Positions 52,456 through 63,304 of a stretch of 64,000 nucleotides of DNA are shown piece by piece. Both the position numbers and the translations under genes were made by a program. Within the stretch, counting starts at the first letter, position 1. Every line of letters begins with the position of its first letter. This DNA is from Candidatus Thioglobus sp. (GTDB lineage: Bacteria; Pseudomonadota; Gammaproteobacteria; PS1; Pseudothioglobaceae). Below the pieces are notes generated by a model that was not told the origin of the DNA, searched no databases, and saw only the letters and a list, made by a program, of their open reading frames with translations. The stretch is from NCBI GenBank assembly GCA_028345055.1, contig JAOMCO010000002.1, positions 1 to 64,000 on the forward strand, read 5' to 3'.

Positions 52456-53547
52456 TTAGTGACAAAAGTTATTGACCACTCTATTAAAATTTTCTTTTGA
52501 GTATGAGTCTGTGAGGTAAGAATCACCTAGGCCTTTTAAAAGAACTAAGCGAATCTTGCCATCAATTGACTTTTTATCCAGTGACATTGCCTCTATCAAT
52601 GTTTCCCTATCAATAATCTTTTTGATAGTAATTGGTAAATCAGCTTTTGAGAGAATGCTTTCAACTCTAAGAACATCCTCATGAGATAAATGCCCTTCAT
52701 CCATAGAAAGATAAGCCGCCATAACCATTCCTATAGAAATAGCCTCTCCATGAAGATAGTTACCATAACCAAATGCATTTTCTATTCCATGGCCAAAAGT
52801 ATGTCCCAAATTTAATAGCGCCCTCTTTCCTCTCTCAAATTCATCGAGTGCTACAATTCTGGCTTTATCTTTACATGAGTTAAAAATAATCTCAATGATT
52901 AAATCTTTTTTGCGAGACATAATTGAATCAATGTTAACCTCTAACATGGATAAAAAGTCAGCGTTACCAAGAAGACCATACTTAATGACCTCTGCCATTC
53001 CAGCGGAATACTCCTGGTTGCTCAAAGTATCAAGTGTGTCAGCATCAATGATGACTGCTTTTGGCTGATAGAAAGCACCAACCATATTTTTACCCAACTC
53101 ATGATTGACTCCAGTTTTGCCGCCAACGCTTGAATCGACTTGTGAAAGAAGCGTTGTAGGCACTTGAATAAAATTAACCCCTCTTTGGTAGGAGGCTGCA
53201 GCAAACCCAGTAATATCTCCAACTACGCCGCCACCCAGAGCAACTAGGGTTGAACTTCTATCAAATTTAGCTTTCATAAGAGCATCAAAAACTTTATTTA
53301 ACGTTTCAAGCGTTTTAAACTTTTCTCCATCAGGAAGAACAACTGTCTCAACATTAAAACCGTCTAGAACAGCCTTAAGCTTTTCAAGATACAAAGGAGC
53401 AATGGTTGTATTTGTTACAATCATTACCTGTTTTCCTAGAATATGTTCAGTCAATAAAGACTTTGAAGATAGCAAATCAGTACCAATATAAATTGGATAA
53501 GATTTATCACCAAGATCAACGTTTAGAATTTTAGTATTAACTGACAT
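52456..53547 (-). CDS. aroB: 3-dehydroquinate synthase
   Basis: 363 aa; ALGGGVVGDITGFAAASYQRGV, PTTLLSQVDSSVGGKTGVN, NLGHTFGHGIE. Confidence 0.97.
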   Translation of the reverse strand: MSVNTKILNVDLGDKSYPIYIGTDLLSSKSLLTEHILGKQVMIVTNTTIAPLYLEKLKAVLDGFNVETVVLPDGEKFKTLETLNKVFDALMKAKFDRSSTLVALGGGVVGDITGFAAASYQRGVNFIQVPTTLLSQVDSSVGGKTGVNHELGKNMVGAFYQPKAVIIDADTLDTLSNQEYSAGMAEVIKYGLLGNADFLSMLEVNIDSIMSRKKDLIIEIIFNSCKDKARIVALDEFERGKRALLNLGHTFGHGIENAFGYGNYLHGEAISIGMVMAAYLSMDEGHLSHEDVLRVESILSKADLPITIKKIIDRETLIEAMSLDKKSIDGKIRLVLLKGLGDSYLTDSYSKENFNRVVNNFCH

Positions 53548-56315
53548 TAAGCAAATATCCTATGTTCACCTTCTCCAGATACATTTTCTATACATCGCCC
53601 ACATAAATCAACATAGTCCTTGTTTTCACCAATTTCAGGGCGGTGATGCCAGCAACGAACGCACTTTTGATGAACACTTTTTCTTACTCTTATAGAAAGA
53701 GAACTATCAATCTCTTTAGCGTCAGCCGGTTTATCCTTAAGTTCAAGGAGATTTGCTTCTGAAGTTATAAAAACAAACCTTAATTCATTCTTAAGTTCTA
53801 ACATAGCCTGATAATTTTCCTGGCCACAGTAGAGGTCAACCTCAGCGTCGAGTGATGACCCGATGACCTTGTTCCGGCGCATCTCCTCAAGCTCTTTTCT
53901 TAGGTGCGTATTAATATCTCTGGCGCTTTCAATCGCCTTATTATGAAAATTACCCTCTAAATCGTCATACCAAGTTTGTAAAAAGATACTCTCCTTACTT
54001 ATGCCAGGTAGAAACTGCCAAATCTCCTCAGCTGTAAAGGAGAGAATTGGTGCGAGCCACCTCACCATAGCATGAGAAATATGGAACAAAGCACTTTGCG
54101 CTGAGCGCCTTGCCAATGAATCAGCCTGAGTTGTGTACTGTCTATCTTTAATGATATCGAGATAAAAGCCCCCAAGATCGTTAGTACAAAAATTAAGAAT
54201 TGACTTCATGACAAAATGAAAATTATAGTTATCATATTCTGTAATTATATTCTGCTGAAGATCAAGTGTTTTAGAGACAATCCATCGATCTAATAAAATC
54301 ATTTCTTCATTTTTAACTAAATCTTTATCTGGATAAAATCCTTGCATATTAGCCAACATAAAGCGCATCGTATTTCTGATTCTTCTATAGCTATCTGCAC
54401 TTCTATTGAGAATTTCATCTGATACAGTCATCTCTCCCGAATAATCCGTACTGCCTATCCAAAGCCTTAAGATATCGGCACCAAGAGAATTAACAACTTT
54501 TTGCGGCGGTATAACATTTCCTAGAGACTTACTCATCTTGTGACCATTTTGATCGACCGTAAAGCCATGAGTTAAGACTTCTTTGTATGGCGCTCTCTCA
54601 TTAATTGCGCAGGAGGTTAACAAAGAAGATTGAAACCATCCTCGATGCTGGTCAGAACCCTCTAAATACATATCAGCTACATCTGGGAGATAATCACTTG
54701 CATTCAAAACAGCATAATGACTGACTCCAGAATCAAACCAAACATCGAGAGTATCTGTTGTCTTCTCGTAATCTTTTGCGTCAGGCCCCAATACCTCTTC
54801 AGCCTCTAGCTTAAACCATGCCTCTATACCTTCAACCTCAATTTTTTTTGCTATGACTTCAAATAAAGACTCGGTATCAGGATGCAGCTCGCCAGAATTC
54901 TTATCGACAAATAACGTTATGGGCGAACCCCAATATCTTTGACGAGAAATACACCAGTCTGGTCTATTTCCCACCATGAGTTCAATTCGTTTTTGACCCC
55001 AATTAGGAATCCATTTAACCTTTGGAATCTCTTCATTGACCCTATCTCTCAAGTTCCTCTGTGTCATCGACACAAACCATTGAGGAGTCGCACGAAAAAT
55101 GACAGGAGTTTTGTGTCTCCAACAATGAGGATATGAGTGCGTTATTGGCTCATGCTTTACAAGAGTACCTTTTTCATTGAGGAGGTCAATAATAGTTGAA
55201 TTAGCTCTAAAAATATACTCACCTGCAACGCCCTGAGTAGACTCGATAAATACGCCTCTGCCATCAACTGGGCAGTCTACTGGTAGGTCATATTTAAGAC
55301 CAACTATGTAGTCATCTTGTCCATGGGCTGGAGCTGTATGAACTGCCCCTGTTCCTGCTTCAGTAGTGACGTGTTCACCGAGTATAACAGGAACCTCTTT
55401 ATCATAAAAAGGGTGCTCAAGCATAATTCCTTCTAGTTCAGAGCCCTTATAAACCTTGCTTAATTTTTTGAAATCCTGAATTCCATATCTATCGAGTGAT
55501 GACTCTATTAAGTCCTCTGATAAAAGAAATAAACTCTCACCTACATCAACAAGCGCGTAATTTAATTCAGGATGCAAAGATACCGCTTCATTTGCGGGCA
55601 GTGTCCATGGGGTTGTTGTCCAGATAATAAGTGATACTGGCTTTTCAAGCGCAAAAAAATCGCTCTTAACTTTGAATGCAACATCTACCGTATCAGAGTC
55701 TTTATCCTTATAATCCACCTCTGCCTCTGCTAATGCAGATGAACACTCAGTACACCAATGAACTGGTTTAAAGCCTTTTGTAATATGGCCATTTTTAATA
55801 ATCTTTCCTAATGAGCGAACAATATCAGCCTCATATTTGAAATTTTTTGTTAGGTAAGGATTATCCCAATCACCAATAATTCCCAGTCTCTTAAAATCAA
55901 CCTTTTGTTTTTCAATTTGCTTATCAGCATATTCTCTGCACGCCGCTCTGAATTCATCAGCAGTGATTTTATGTCCAACCTTACCTCTCTTTTTCTCAAC
56001 CATATGTTCAATTGGAAGACCATGACAGTCCCAACCTGGTACATAGGGTGAATCAAAACCTGAGAGCGTTTTACTTTTAACAATAACATCCTTTAGAACT
56101 TTATTAACTGCATGGCCAATGTGAATATCTCCATTGGCATAGGGGGGTCCGTCATGCAATACAAATAAGGGGTTCCCTTTGAATTTATTTCGAATCTGTT
56201 GATTTAAATCTTGGTCTTGCCATTTCTTAAGAAAACCACCCTCACGGTTCGCTAAGTTAGCCTTCATAGGAAAATCTGTCGCAGGCAAATTTAAGGTATT
56301 TTTATAGTCAGACAT
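53547..56315 (-). CDS. ileS: Isoleucyl-tRNA synthetase
   Basis: 922 aa; [25 protein letters not shown]-terminal zinc motif [14 protein letters not shown]. Confidence 0.98.
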   Translation of the reverse strand: MSDYKNTLNLPATDFPMKANLANREGGFLKKWQDQDLNQQIRNKFKGNPLFVLHDGPPYANGDIHIGHAVNKVLKDVIVKSKTLSGFDSPYVPGWDCHGLPIEHMVEKKRGKVGHKITADEFRAACREYADKQIEKQKVDFKRLGIIGDWDNPYLTKNFKYEADIVRSLGKIIKNGHITKGFKPVHWCTECSSALAEAEVDYKDKDSDTVDVAFKVKSDFFALEKPVSLIIWTTTPWTLPANEAVSLHPELNYALVDVGESLFLLSEDLIESSLDRYGIQDFKKLSKVYKGSELEGIMLEHPFYDKEVPVILGEHVTTEAGTGAVHTAPAHGQDDYIVGLKYDLPVDCPVDGRGVFIESTQGVAGEYIFRANSTIIDLLNEKGTLVKHEPITHSYPHCWRHKTPVIFRATPQWFVSMTQRNLRDRVNEEIPKVKWIPNWGQKRIELMVGNRPDWCISRQRYWGSPITLFVDKNSGELHPDTESLFEVIAKKIEVEGIEAWFKLEAEEVLGPDAKDYEKTTDTLDVWFDSGVSHYAVLNASDYLPDVADMYLEGSDQHRGWFQSSLLTSCAINERAPYKEVLTHGFTVDQNGHKMSKSLGNVIPPQKVVNSLGADILRLWIGSTDYSGEMTVSDEILNRSADSYRRIRNTMRFMLANMQGFYPDKDLVKNEEMILLDRWIVSKTLDLQQNIITEYDNYNFHFVMKSILNFCTNDLGGFYLDIIKDRQYTTQADSLARRSAQSALFHISHAMVRWLAPILSFTAEEIWQFLPGISKESIFLQTWYDDLEGNFHNKAIESARDINTHLRKELEEMRRNKVIGSSLDAEVDLYCGQENYQAMLELKNELRFVFITSEANLLELKDKPADAKEIDSSLSIRVRKSVHQKCVRCWHHRPEIGENKDYVDLCGRCIENVSGEGEHRIFA

Positions 56316-56433
56316 TCTGGCTTATGATAATTTAAATCTAAAGACGCCATTATACTTGACGCATAGGCTATATCAAGATTGATAATCCATCCAAAATATT
56401 AATTTTAGTATAGAAAAAAATACTGATTTTAGT

Positions 56434-57162
56434 CTATAAGTCGACTGACTTTAAGAGCGCCTGGACCTGTTTAGGTTTTAGGTATTCTGATTGATTCGCC
56501 CTCAATTTTTCTGGCAAACGTATGTCACTAAATCTAGTCCTGATAAGACGAGATACTTTAAAATCTAGGGCCTCCCAGAGTCTTCTTACCTCTCTCTTTC
56601 TACCTTCTCTGACAACCACATGATACCAGCGGTTGGCACCATCACCTCCACCTATTGTAACTCTATGAAATTTAGCAAAACCATCCTCTAACTCGATACC
56701 ATTTGTGAGCTTCTTGATGTGCTCATCCTCAACCTTGCCTAAAACGCGAACTGCATATTCTCGGTCAATTTCAGAGCTTGGATGCATTAATTTATTAGCC
56801 AAATCACCATTATTTGTAAAGAGCAATAATCCTGATGTGTTCAAATCTAAGCGACCCACCATAACCCACCTAGTATTATCAGGTAAAAATTCAAAGACAC
56901 TCTTTCGACCCTCTTCATCTTTGTTAGAACATATGATGCCAGCCTGTTTATTTAGGATTAATACCTTTGTTTCTTCTTCGGAGTATCTCCCAAGATCAAT
57001 AAGCCTTCCATCAATAGTAACTTTATCTGTAATGATTGCTTTATCGCCAAGCTTAGCTTCTTGACTATTAATCGAAATCCTGCCCTGCTCAATCAATCTT
57101 TCAGCCCATCGTCTTGAACCATAGCCAGCATTAGCAATAAGTTTTTGTATTCTGTCAGACAT
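56434..57162 (-). CDS. rluB: 23S rRNA pseudouridine synthase, RluB/RsuA family
   Basis: 242 aa; S4 domain, GRLDLNTSGLLLFTNNGDLA, REGRKREVRRLWEAL. Confidence 0.9.
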   Translation of the reverse strand: MSDRIQKLIANAGYGSRRWAERLIEQGRISINSQEAKLGDKAIITDKVTIDGRLIDLGRYSEEETKVLILNKQAGIICSNKDEEGRKSVFEFLPDNTRWVMVGRLDLNTSGLLLFTNNGDLANKLMHPSSEIDREYAVRVLGKVEDEHIKKLTNGIELEDGFAKFHRVTIGGGDGANRWYHVVVREGRKREVRRLWEALDFKVSRLIRTRFSDIRLPEKLRANQSEYLKPKQVQALLKSVDL

Positions 57163-57176
57163 TAATTTAACCTGAC

Positions 57177-58376
57177 TTAGTAAGAAATCCCCATAGCATC
57201 TCGAACCTCTTCCATTGTACTTTTGGCTACTACTCTCGCTCTCTCTGAGCCCTCAAAAATTATTTCTTGAATAAGGTTAGGATTAGATTGATATTTATTT
57301 ATCTCCTCTTGGATAGGCTCTAACTCAGCAACCACAGATTCCACAACTGGTTTTTTACATTCAATACAGCCAATTTTTGCATTTGTGCAGCCATCCTTGA
57401 CCCAATTAAGAGTTTCTTGAGAAGAATATATTTTATGCATTTGCCATACGGGGCACTTTTTAGGATCGCCAGGATCAGTTAATTTTATTCGCGCAGGATC
57501 TGTCGGCATCTTATTAACTTTTTGCTTAACTATCTCAGGATCTTCCCTTAAAGAAATTGTATTATTGTAAGATTTAGACATTTTTTGACCATCTAGACCT
57601 GGCATTTTTGATGCCTCTGTTAAGAGGGCCTCTGGCTCTGTCAAAATAATCTTACCTAAACCTTCAATAAAGCCTAGAAGCCTCTCTCTGTCTCCAAGAG
57701 TTATATTTTGTTGCTCTTCAAGTAAAGCTTTGGCCTTAATAAGAGATTCATCATCTCCTGTCTCTTGGTATTTTTTTCTGAGGTCTTTATAAAGTTTAGC
57801 CTGCTTCTTACCCATCTTTAAAATTGCAGCCTCAGCTTTCTCTTCAAAATCTGATTCTCTCCCATAAACATAGTTAAATCTTCTTGCGACCTCTCTAGTA
57901 AACTCTACATGAGCAACCTGATCTTCGCCAACTGGAACTAATCCAGCCTTATACATTAATATATCTGCACTTTGAAGGAGTGGATATCCCAAAAATCCAT
58001 AAGTGGATAAATCCTTAGATTTCAGTTTCTCTTGCTGATCTTTAAATGATGGAACTCTCTCCAACCAGCTTAGCGGTGTCGTCATAGATAAAAGAAGATG
58101 GAGCTCGGCATGCTCGGGCACCTTTGATTGAACAAATAGGGTAGCTGTATTGGGATTAAGGCCAGTTGCAAGCCAATCAACTATCATATCTGAAACATTT
58201 TTATCGAGATCAATTCTATCTGAGTAGTGAGTCGTAAATGCATGCCAGTCAGCCACAAAATAATAGGAATCATATTCATTTTGAAGTCTAGCCCAGTTCT
58301 TTAGAACTCCATGATAATGACCCAAATGAAGCTGGCCTGTTGGACGCATTCCTGAGAGTACGCGATGATCTTTCAT
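57177..58376 (-). CDS. trpS: Tryptophanyl-tRNA synthetase
   Basis: 399 aa; SGMRPTGQLHLGHYHG, DGQKMSKSYNN. Confidence 0.97.
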   Translation of the reverse strand: MKDHRVLSGMRPTGQLHLGHYHGVLKNWARLQNEYDSYYFVADWHAFTTHYSDRIDLDKNVSDMIVDWLATGLNPNTATLFVQSKVPEHAELHLLLSMTTPLSWLERVPSFKDQQEKLKSKDLSTYGFLGYPLLQSADILMYKAGLVPVGEDQVAHVEFTREVARRFNYVYGRESDFEEKAEAAILKMGKKQAKLYKDLRKKYQETGDDESLIKAKALLEEQQNITLGDRERLLGFIEGLGKIILTEPEALLTEASKMPGLDGQKMSKSYNNTISLREDPEIVKQKVNKMPTDPARIKLTDPGDPKKCPVWQMHKIYSSQETLNWVKDGCTNAKIGCIECKKPVVESVVAELEPIQEEINKYQSNPNLIQEIIFEGSERARVVAKSTMEEVRDAMGISY

Positions 58377-58403
58377 TATTTTATTGATTATTAATTGTTT
58401 GTA

Positions 58404-59099
58404 TTATCCCACAGTTTGGCTATAACTTTCCAACCCATCAATGACCAGGTTATCAAAGATTTGAACTGATTTAGGTAAGTAATTCTTTATATCATTTACT
58501 AAGCCACCAGAGGTTGTAACTATCCCATCAGAAAAATTATCATTAAATTTTTGAATTTGATTATTTATTGCTGAAAGGAGCATATCTTGTGTTCCATTTT
58601 TCCATGCATTTTCTGTATTAACAGCTAAACCAATATCATTGGCTGTCAAATCACTCGTTTCAAAGTTTGAAAAACTCTTTCTAAGTGCATTTAGCCCTGG
58701 CATAATTAGACCACCTAGATGAAGACCATTTTCATCCAATACATCAAAAGTCATTGCACTACCAATATCAATTACAAGCAAAGGTTTGCCTGGGAAGTGG
58801 TCCATTGATCCAAGCATAGCACAAAACCTATCTGAACCTAAACTTGATGAATCATCATAAGCAATTTTTAGCTTACTAAATTGCTTTTGAGCCTTAACTA
58901 TATGAACCTCATTGAAATGAGCTTTTAAATCTTCAATAATGTGATCATAAGCAACAACACTGACCCAAGCTTTATCAGCTTGAGGCAGTTTGTTAGATAA
59001 AAAATTGTCTAGATTCTCAGAATAAACCTCTGAATAAGGAATTCTCCACTTAATTGCAGAGTTACCAATATCAATAAAGATGTTAGATTGGGACATCAA
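58404..59099 (-). CDS. coaX: Type III pantothenate kinase
   Basis: 231 aa; FIDIGNSAIKWR, LGSDRFCAMLG, VIDIGSAMTFDVLD, GGLIMPG. Confidence 0.92.
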   Translation of the reverse strand: MMSQSNIFIDIGNSAIKWRIPYSEVYSENLDNFLSNKLPQADKAWVSVVAYDHIIEDLKAHFNEVHIVKAQKQFSKLKIAYDDSSSLGSDRFCAMLGSMDHFPGKPLLVIDIGSAMTFDVLDENGLHLGGLIMPGLNALRKSFSNFETSDLTANDIGLAVNTENAWKNGTQDMLLSAINNQIQKFNDNFSDGIVTTSGGLVNDIKNYLPKSVQIFDNLVIDGLESYSQTVG

Positions 59100-60459
59100 A
59101 AAGAGCCGAATTTATCCATAGATGGGTTAGGATACTTGCTCCGTATCCCAGAGCAATAGCCCAAATCCATTTTAGGTGAGATACAAAAGTATAATAACCC
59201 TTAGATTGTCCCATCAAGGCAACCCCAGCTGCAGAACCAATAGATAGTAAGCTACCTCCAACTCCAGCTGTTAAGGTCACAAGTAGCCACTGACCCAGAG
59301 ACATATCAGGAGTCATTGTAAGCACTGCAAACATTACTGGAATATTATCGACAATAGCAGATAGAATTCCTACTAATACATTGGCATAGGTTGCACCTAA
59401 TTCAACATACATTGCCTCTGATACCAGAGCTAAATATCCCATGAATCCAAGACCACCAACGCTCACAATAACACCAAAAAAGAATAATAGTGTATCCCAC
59501 TCAGCTCGTGAGACCATTGTGAAGATATTAAATCGCTCAGAATTTTCTTCACTAGAATCTTGACGTTTTACAAAGTAACTAACAATCATTAAATACCCGA
59601 GTCCTGTCATCATGCCCATTGCTGGTGGTAAGTAAAGGAAGTTATGGAAGCTAACTGCAGTTGCAATGGTTAAAAGAAACATAAATGTAATTAGAATGCC
59701 GCCAGTTTTGATATCAATCTTTTCCACGGTTGCATTTGGTTTTTCATTTTTAATTGCAAAATGCATAATTGCTGCAGGTATAAGGTAGTTGACAACTGAA
59801 GGAACAAACAGAACAAAAAACTGTTGAAAATCAACAAGCCCTTTCTGCCATACCATCAAGGTCGTAATATCTCCAAATGGACTAAATGCACCACCTGCAT
59901 TAGCAGCTACAACAATATTTACAAATCCAATGGAAATAAATCTAGCATTTCCAGCACCTACAGACAACACAACTGCCCCCATAACAAGTGCAGTAGTTAA
60001 ATTATCTGCAATTGGTGACATAAAGAAGGCCAATATTCCAGTTAGCCAAAAAAGCTGCCTGTAAGAAAATCCTCGAGATATAAGCCAAACCTTCAACTTA
60101 TCGAACACAAGACGTTCTCTCATCGACTCAATATAAGTCATAGCTACAAGAAGGAATAAGAAAAGCTCAGCAAATTCTAAAAAATTATGCCTTACTGCAG
60201 CCTCTGCAGCATGGGGTATACCATTTGAAGCATACACCCATCCAATAATAGCCCAGATAACTCCAGCCACCAAAATCACAGGCTTTGACTTACGAAAATG
60301 TGTAAATTCTTCAGCCATTACAAAAAGGTATGCTATTACAAAAAGGATTAATGCAATATAACCCGCTGCATGGCTAGTTAAATCTATACTTTCATAACCT
60401 GAAGCAGCAAAACTTAAGCTTGGAAATAAGCCAAATAATATTAATAGTATTTTATTCAT
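59083..60459 (-). CDS. nhaD: NhaD-type Na+/H+ antiporter
   Basis: 458 aa multi-TM; SPIADNLTTALVMGAVVL, VAANAGGAFSPFGDITTLMVWQ, SAIVDNIPVMFAVL. Confidence 0.92.
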   Translation of the reverse strand: MNKILLILFGLFPSLSFAASGYESIDLTSHAAGYIALILFVIAYLFVMAEEFTHFRKSKPVILVAGVIWAIIGWVYASNGIPHAAEAAVRHNFLEFAELFLFLLVAMTYIESMRERLVFDKLKVWLISRGFSYRQLFWLTGILAFFMSPIADNLTTALVMGAVVLSVGAGNARFISIGFVNIVVAANAGGAFSPFGDITTLMVWQKGLVDFQQFFVLFVPSVVNYLIPAAIMHFAIKNEKPNATVEKIDIKTGGILITFMFLLTIATAVSFHNFLYLPPAMGMMTGLGYLMIVSYFVKRQDSSEENSERFNIFTMVSRAEWDTLLFFFGVIVSVGGLGFMGYLALVSEAMYVELGATYANVLVGILSAIVDNIPVMFAVLTMTPDMSLGQWLLVTLTAGVGGSLLSIGSAAGVALMGQSKGYYTFVSHLKWIWAIALGYGASILTHLWINSALFDVPI

Positions 60460-61279
60460 TTGAAATTCTTGTTAGTGTTGGTCCATGTTCATTATTAAGT
60501 GTAATCCTACTGTCTATTAGATCTACATCAAGTGTAGCTAAACAATAAAATAACGAATTATATTTTACCTTATTGACAACAGTACCACTCCCTTTATAAC
60601 GATTACCCCTTGCTTTTGCAGCCTTGGAGAAAACACAATAGAGAGAGTCTCCTACGTGCATTTCAGATTCAGATTTAAAGGAAAATAAACGGCGCTTTGC
60701 TTCTCCCAAATAATGAAGCCTAGCAACAACTTCTTGTCCTGGATAACATCCTTTGGAAAAATTAACGCCAACTTCATTAATATCTAAATTAAGCATTTGA
60801 GGAACAAGTTTTTCACTAATATTTAAATACATTTCAGGGATTTTGTAATCAATGCAGGCCTTCGTCCATTCATCAGTATTGTCATTGATTTCTTTAGTTA
60901 AAACTCCAGAAGAATGAATTTCTAATGATAAACTTTCATTAATTGAAAAGGCACTATCACTTTTCTCATTGATTAGGCCTATCTGATCGAATTGACTAGA
61001 GACATCCTCAATTAAAACATCTGACATAATGACAAACATTTGAAGTCTGTCAAAAACTTTTGCAACAAGGTCAGATGGAAATGATAAAAAAAAACTATCT
61101 TCAAAGCGTATTACCCAAAACAAAGCAATTATTTTGCCCTGATGTTGACAATAAGCATTAACCTGAATATCTAAATTATCAATCTTTGAAATATCATTAC
61201 TTAATTGATTTTGAAGAAATTCTTCAGAATCAGCTCCTGAAACCTTTAGTAGAGCTCGATTTATTAGATTAAATTTCAT
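60452..61279 (-). CDS. ygfZ: Folate-binding YgfZ/GcvT-like Fe-S assembly protein
   Basis: 275 aa; signature KGCYPGQEVVARLHYLGEAKRRL. Confidence 0.93.
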   Translation of the reverse strand: MKFNLINRALLKVSGADSEEFLQNQLSNDISKIDNLDIQVNAYCQHQGKIIALFWVIRFEDSFFLSFPSDLVAKVFDRLQMFVIMSDVLIEDVSSQFDQIGLINEKSDSAFSINESLSLEIHSSGVLTKEINDNTDEWTKACIDYKIPEMYLNISEKLVPQMLNLDINEVGVNFSKGCYPGQEVVARLHYLGEAKRRLFSFKSESEMHVGDSLYCVFSKAAKARGNRYKGSGTVVNKVKYNSLFYCLATLDVDLIDSRITLNNEHGPTLTRISNE

Positions 61280-61350
61280 AATTATTTTCTGACTTTTTTG
61301 ATGATTATATTTTAACTATTTTCCAAAGAGTTGATTTAATTAAGGCAGAA

Positions 61351-61378
61351 AAAAACCCAAGGCAAGCCTTGGGTTTTT
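61351..61378. terminator. Intrinsic terminator downstream of porin-like gene
   Basis: AAAAACCCAAGGC-AA-GCCTTGGGTTTTT perfect inverted repeat with A/T flanks. Confidence 0.85.
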
Positions 61379-61421
61379 CAGTATTAACTTATTCCTAAGT
61401 CAAATGTTGATCTAAACGAAT

Positions 61422-62249
61422 TTAGAATGCAACAGAAGCTTTAAGAGTAAGTGACTCGTCAGAGCTCTTGTATGTAGCAGCAAGAGTAGCACCTGAAGTC
61501 AAACTACGTGAAATAGCAACTGTAGTGTAAGCAGCAGCTGAATCTTTAGAGTACTTACCAGTAGCACCAGTAGTTGCAGCAGTTAAAGCACGCTCACCAA
61601 TGTGAGATACTGTCATAGTGTTTCCAGCTAAGCCGAATACAGCAGTCACATCATTTTCACTATCTAATGTAAGTGCAACACCTTGAACTGTAGTACCTAG
61701 AGACCAAGTTGAAGAACCGTCATCATTAGTAAGACTTACGTCCATACCAGCGATTGAAGCTGATCCAGTAGTTTTGTCTGTATCACCCATAGTGTGAGTA
61801 ATAGTTACACCAGACCAAGTACCAGAAAGAGTAACATCACCATCATCATCTAGACCAATAGTAGCGTCACCAATTGGAGCATCAAGAGTTACAGAAACAC
61901 CTGTATCGTCTTGATCAGCTTTGTAGTCACCATCACCATCATCTAGGTTAGACTCATTAGTTTGATGCATGTCAGCAGCAATCGTTACTGGACCAATAGT
62001 AGTAGCTAAGTCAACAGCAGTAGTTGCAAGTGAATCTCCTTCCATGTCATAACTAGCAGTTAAAGTCGATGAACCTGCAGTACCGACAATAGTTAAGTCT
62101 GCATCATACGAAGTTGTTGCAGCACTTGAGCCATTATCATCATATGATACTGAAGCTGATCCACTTAGTGCAACACCTGCAATTGCTCCTGTAGAAGCGA
62201 CTGTTGATGCAGCAAATAGTGCGATTAATTTTTTCATTTTATTCTCCAT
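61422..62249 (-). CDS. Porin-like outer-membrane beta-barrel protein, Asp-rich
   Basis: 275 aa; signal peptide MKKLIALFAASTVASTGAIAG, alternating beta-strand pattern, terminal Phe (KASVAF). Confidence 0.72.
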   Translation of the reverse strand: MENKMKKLIALFAASTVASTGAIAGVALSGSASVSYDDNGSSAATTSYDADLTIVGTAGSSTLTASYDMEGDSLATTAVDLATTIGPVTIAADMHQTNESNLDDGDGDYKADQDDTGVSVTLDAPIGDATIGLDDDGDVTLSGTWSGVTITHTMGDTDKTTGSASIAGMDVSLTNDDGSSTWSLGTTVQGVALTLDSENDVTAVFGLAGNTMTVSHIGERALTAATTGATGKYSKDSAAAYTTVAISRSLTSGATLAATYKSSDESLTLKASVAF

Positions 62250-62313
62250 TTAGAATATTTAATTGTTGGTAAACCAACACCCTTTTGCTATTTTTACAAA
62301 TAACAATAACTAC

Positions 62314-62342
62314 ATAATAATGCCCTGAAGCTATATTGTCAA
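62314..62342 (-). promoter_or_regulatory. Sigma70-type promoter of porin-like gene
   Basis: On minus strand perfect TTGACA, 17 nt, TATTAT; about 55-65 nt 5'UTR to the ATG. Confidence 0.75.
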
Positions 62343-62542
62343 CAATTATTTGAAAAAATAACACAAAAAGTTGTTTTTTTTCAACAATGCAGTTAATTTA
62401 TAACTGTTTTAGTCTTATAAACCACTAAATTAAAGGGATTGTAATAATTCAACAAAAACCAATATGGAAATAATTTTTAAAAAATATATCAGTATTTAAC
62501 TTCATAAACTAATCAAATTGTTGCAATTATGCAAAAGTATAA

Positions 62543-62567
62543 AAAAACCGGGTATGACCCGGTTTTT
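62543..62567. terminator. Intrinsic terminator downstream of PuuD-like gene
   Basis: AAAAACCGGGT-ATG-ACCCGGTTTTT perfect inverted repeat. Confidence 0.85.
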
Positions 62568-62588
62568 CATTATATTTATAATTCTAAT

Positions 62589-63188
62589 TTAAAACAGATA
62601 GCCACCATGCCCTGCACCAATCATGCATAGAAGCATTGGAACAGAAAGAACAACATTAGTTCTTGATGCCATTGCAGCTGTAAATTTAGCTTTTGCTATT
62701 TCTTCAGCAGAAGCCTCTACGATTCCAAGAACTTTTTTCTGATTTGGCCATATAAGAACCCAAACATTGAATAACATAATTGTACCCATCCAAGCTCCCA
62801 AACTCATCATGGCTCCAGCTGGCGCTTGAAAAATAAACGTATTAACAAAACCATACTGTGGTGATATAGATAAAGCCCATGCACCTGTTAGCCACGTTGC
62901 TGCAGCAGCCATTCGAAACCAAAGAAGAGCTCTTGGTGCTACATATTTTCCAATTGCAGCTGGCCCAGGACCCCCTTCATCAGCTAATGCATCTGCTAAT
63001 GCAGGGACTTGTACAAAATTAAAGTAATAAAGAAGTCCTATCCAAGTTACACCAAACAGAACATGAAGCCAGATACTTAGATTTCTTGTTAGTAAAGAAG
63101 AGTTTTCAGGTGAAAGAAAGATGGCTAAAAGTATAGCAAGAACAAAACCACTGATTATTGTGCCTCTTACTGAAGTTAATGGATTCAT
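62589..63188 (-). CDS. Urate hydroxylase PuuD-like membrane domain protein
   Basis: 199 aa multi-TM; NLSIWLHVLFGVTWIGLLYYFNFVQVPAL, VAPRALLWFRMAAAATWLTG, MFNVWVLIWPNQKK-like. Confidence 0.78.
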   Translation of the reverse strand: MNPLTSVRGTIISGFVLAILLAIFLSPENSSLLTRNLSIWLHVLFGVTWIGLLYYFNFVQVPALADALADEGGPGPAAIGKYVAPRALLWFRMAAAATWLTGAWALSISPQYGFVNTFIFQAPAGAMMSLGAWMGTIMLFNVWVLIWPNQKKVLGIVEASAEEIAKAKFTAAMASRTNVVLSVPMLLCMIGAGHGGYLF

Positions 63189-63304
63189 AATAATAAGAAT
63201 TTAGTTTAAAGTTATATTATAAATTGTTCATAATCAATTAATTGTATTTTTATTTTTATTTACACTTATAATTAATTCTTCAATTAACTAAAAGCTGAAA
63301 TACT

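Noticed and set aside
56705-57064. 119-aa ORF antisense to rluB
   Set aside because: Shadow ORF of a conserved gene; no RBS or domain.
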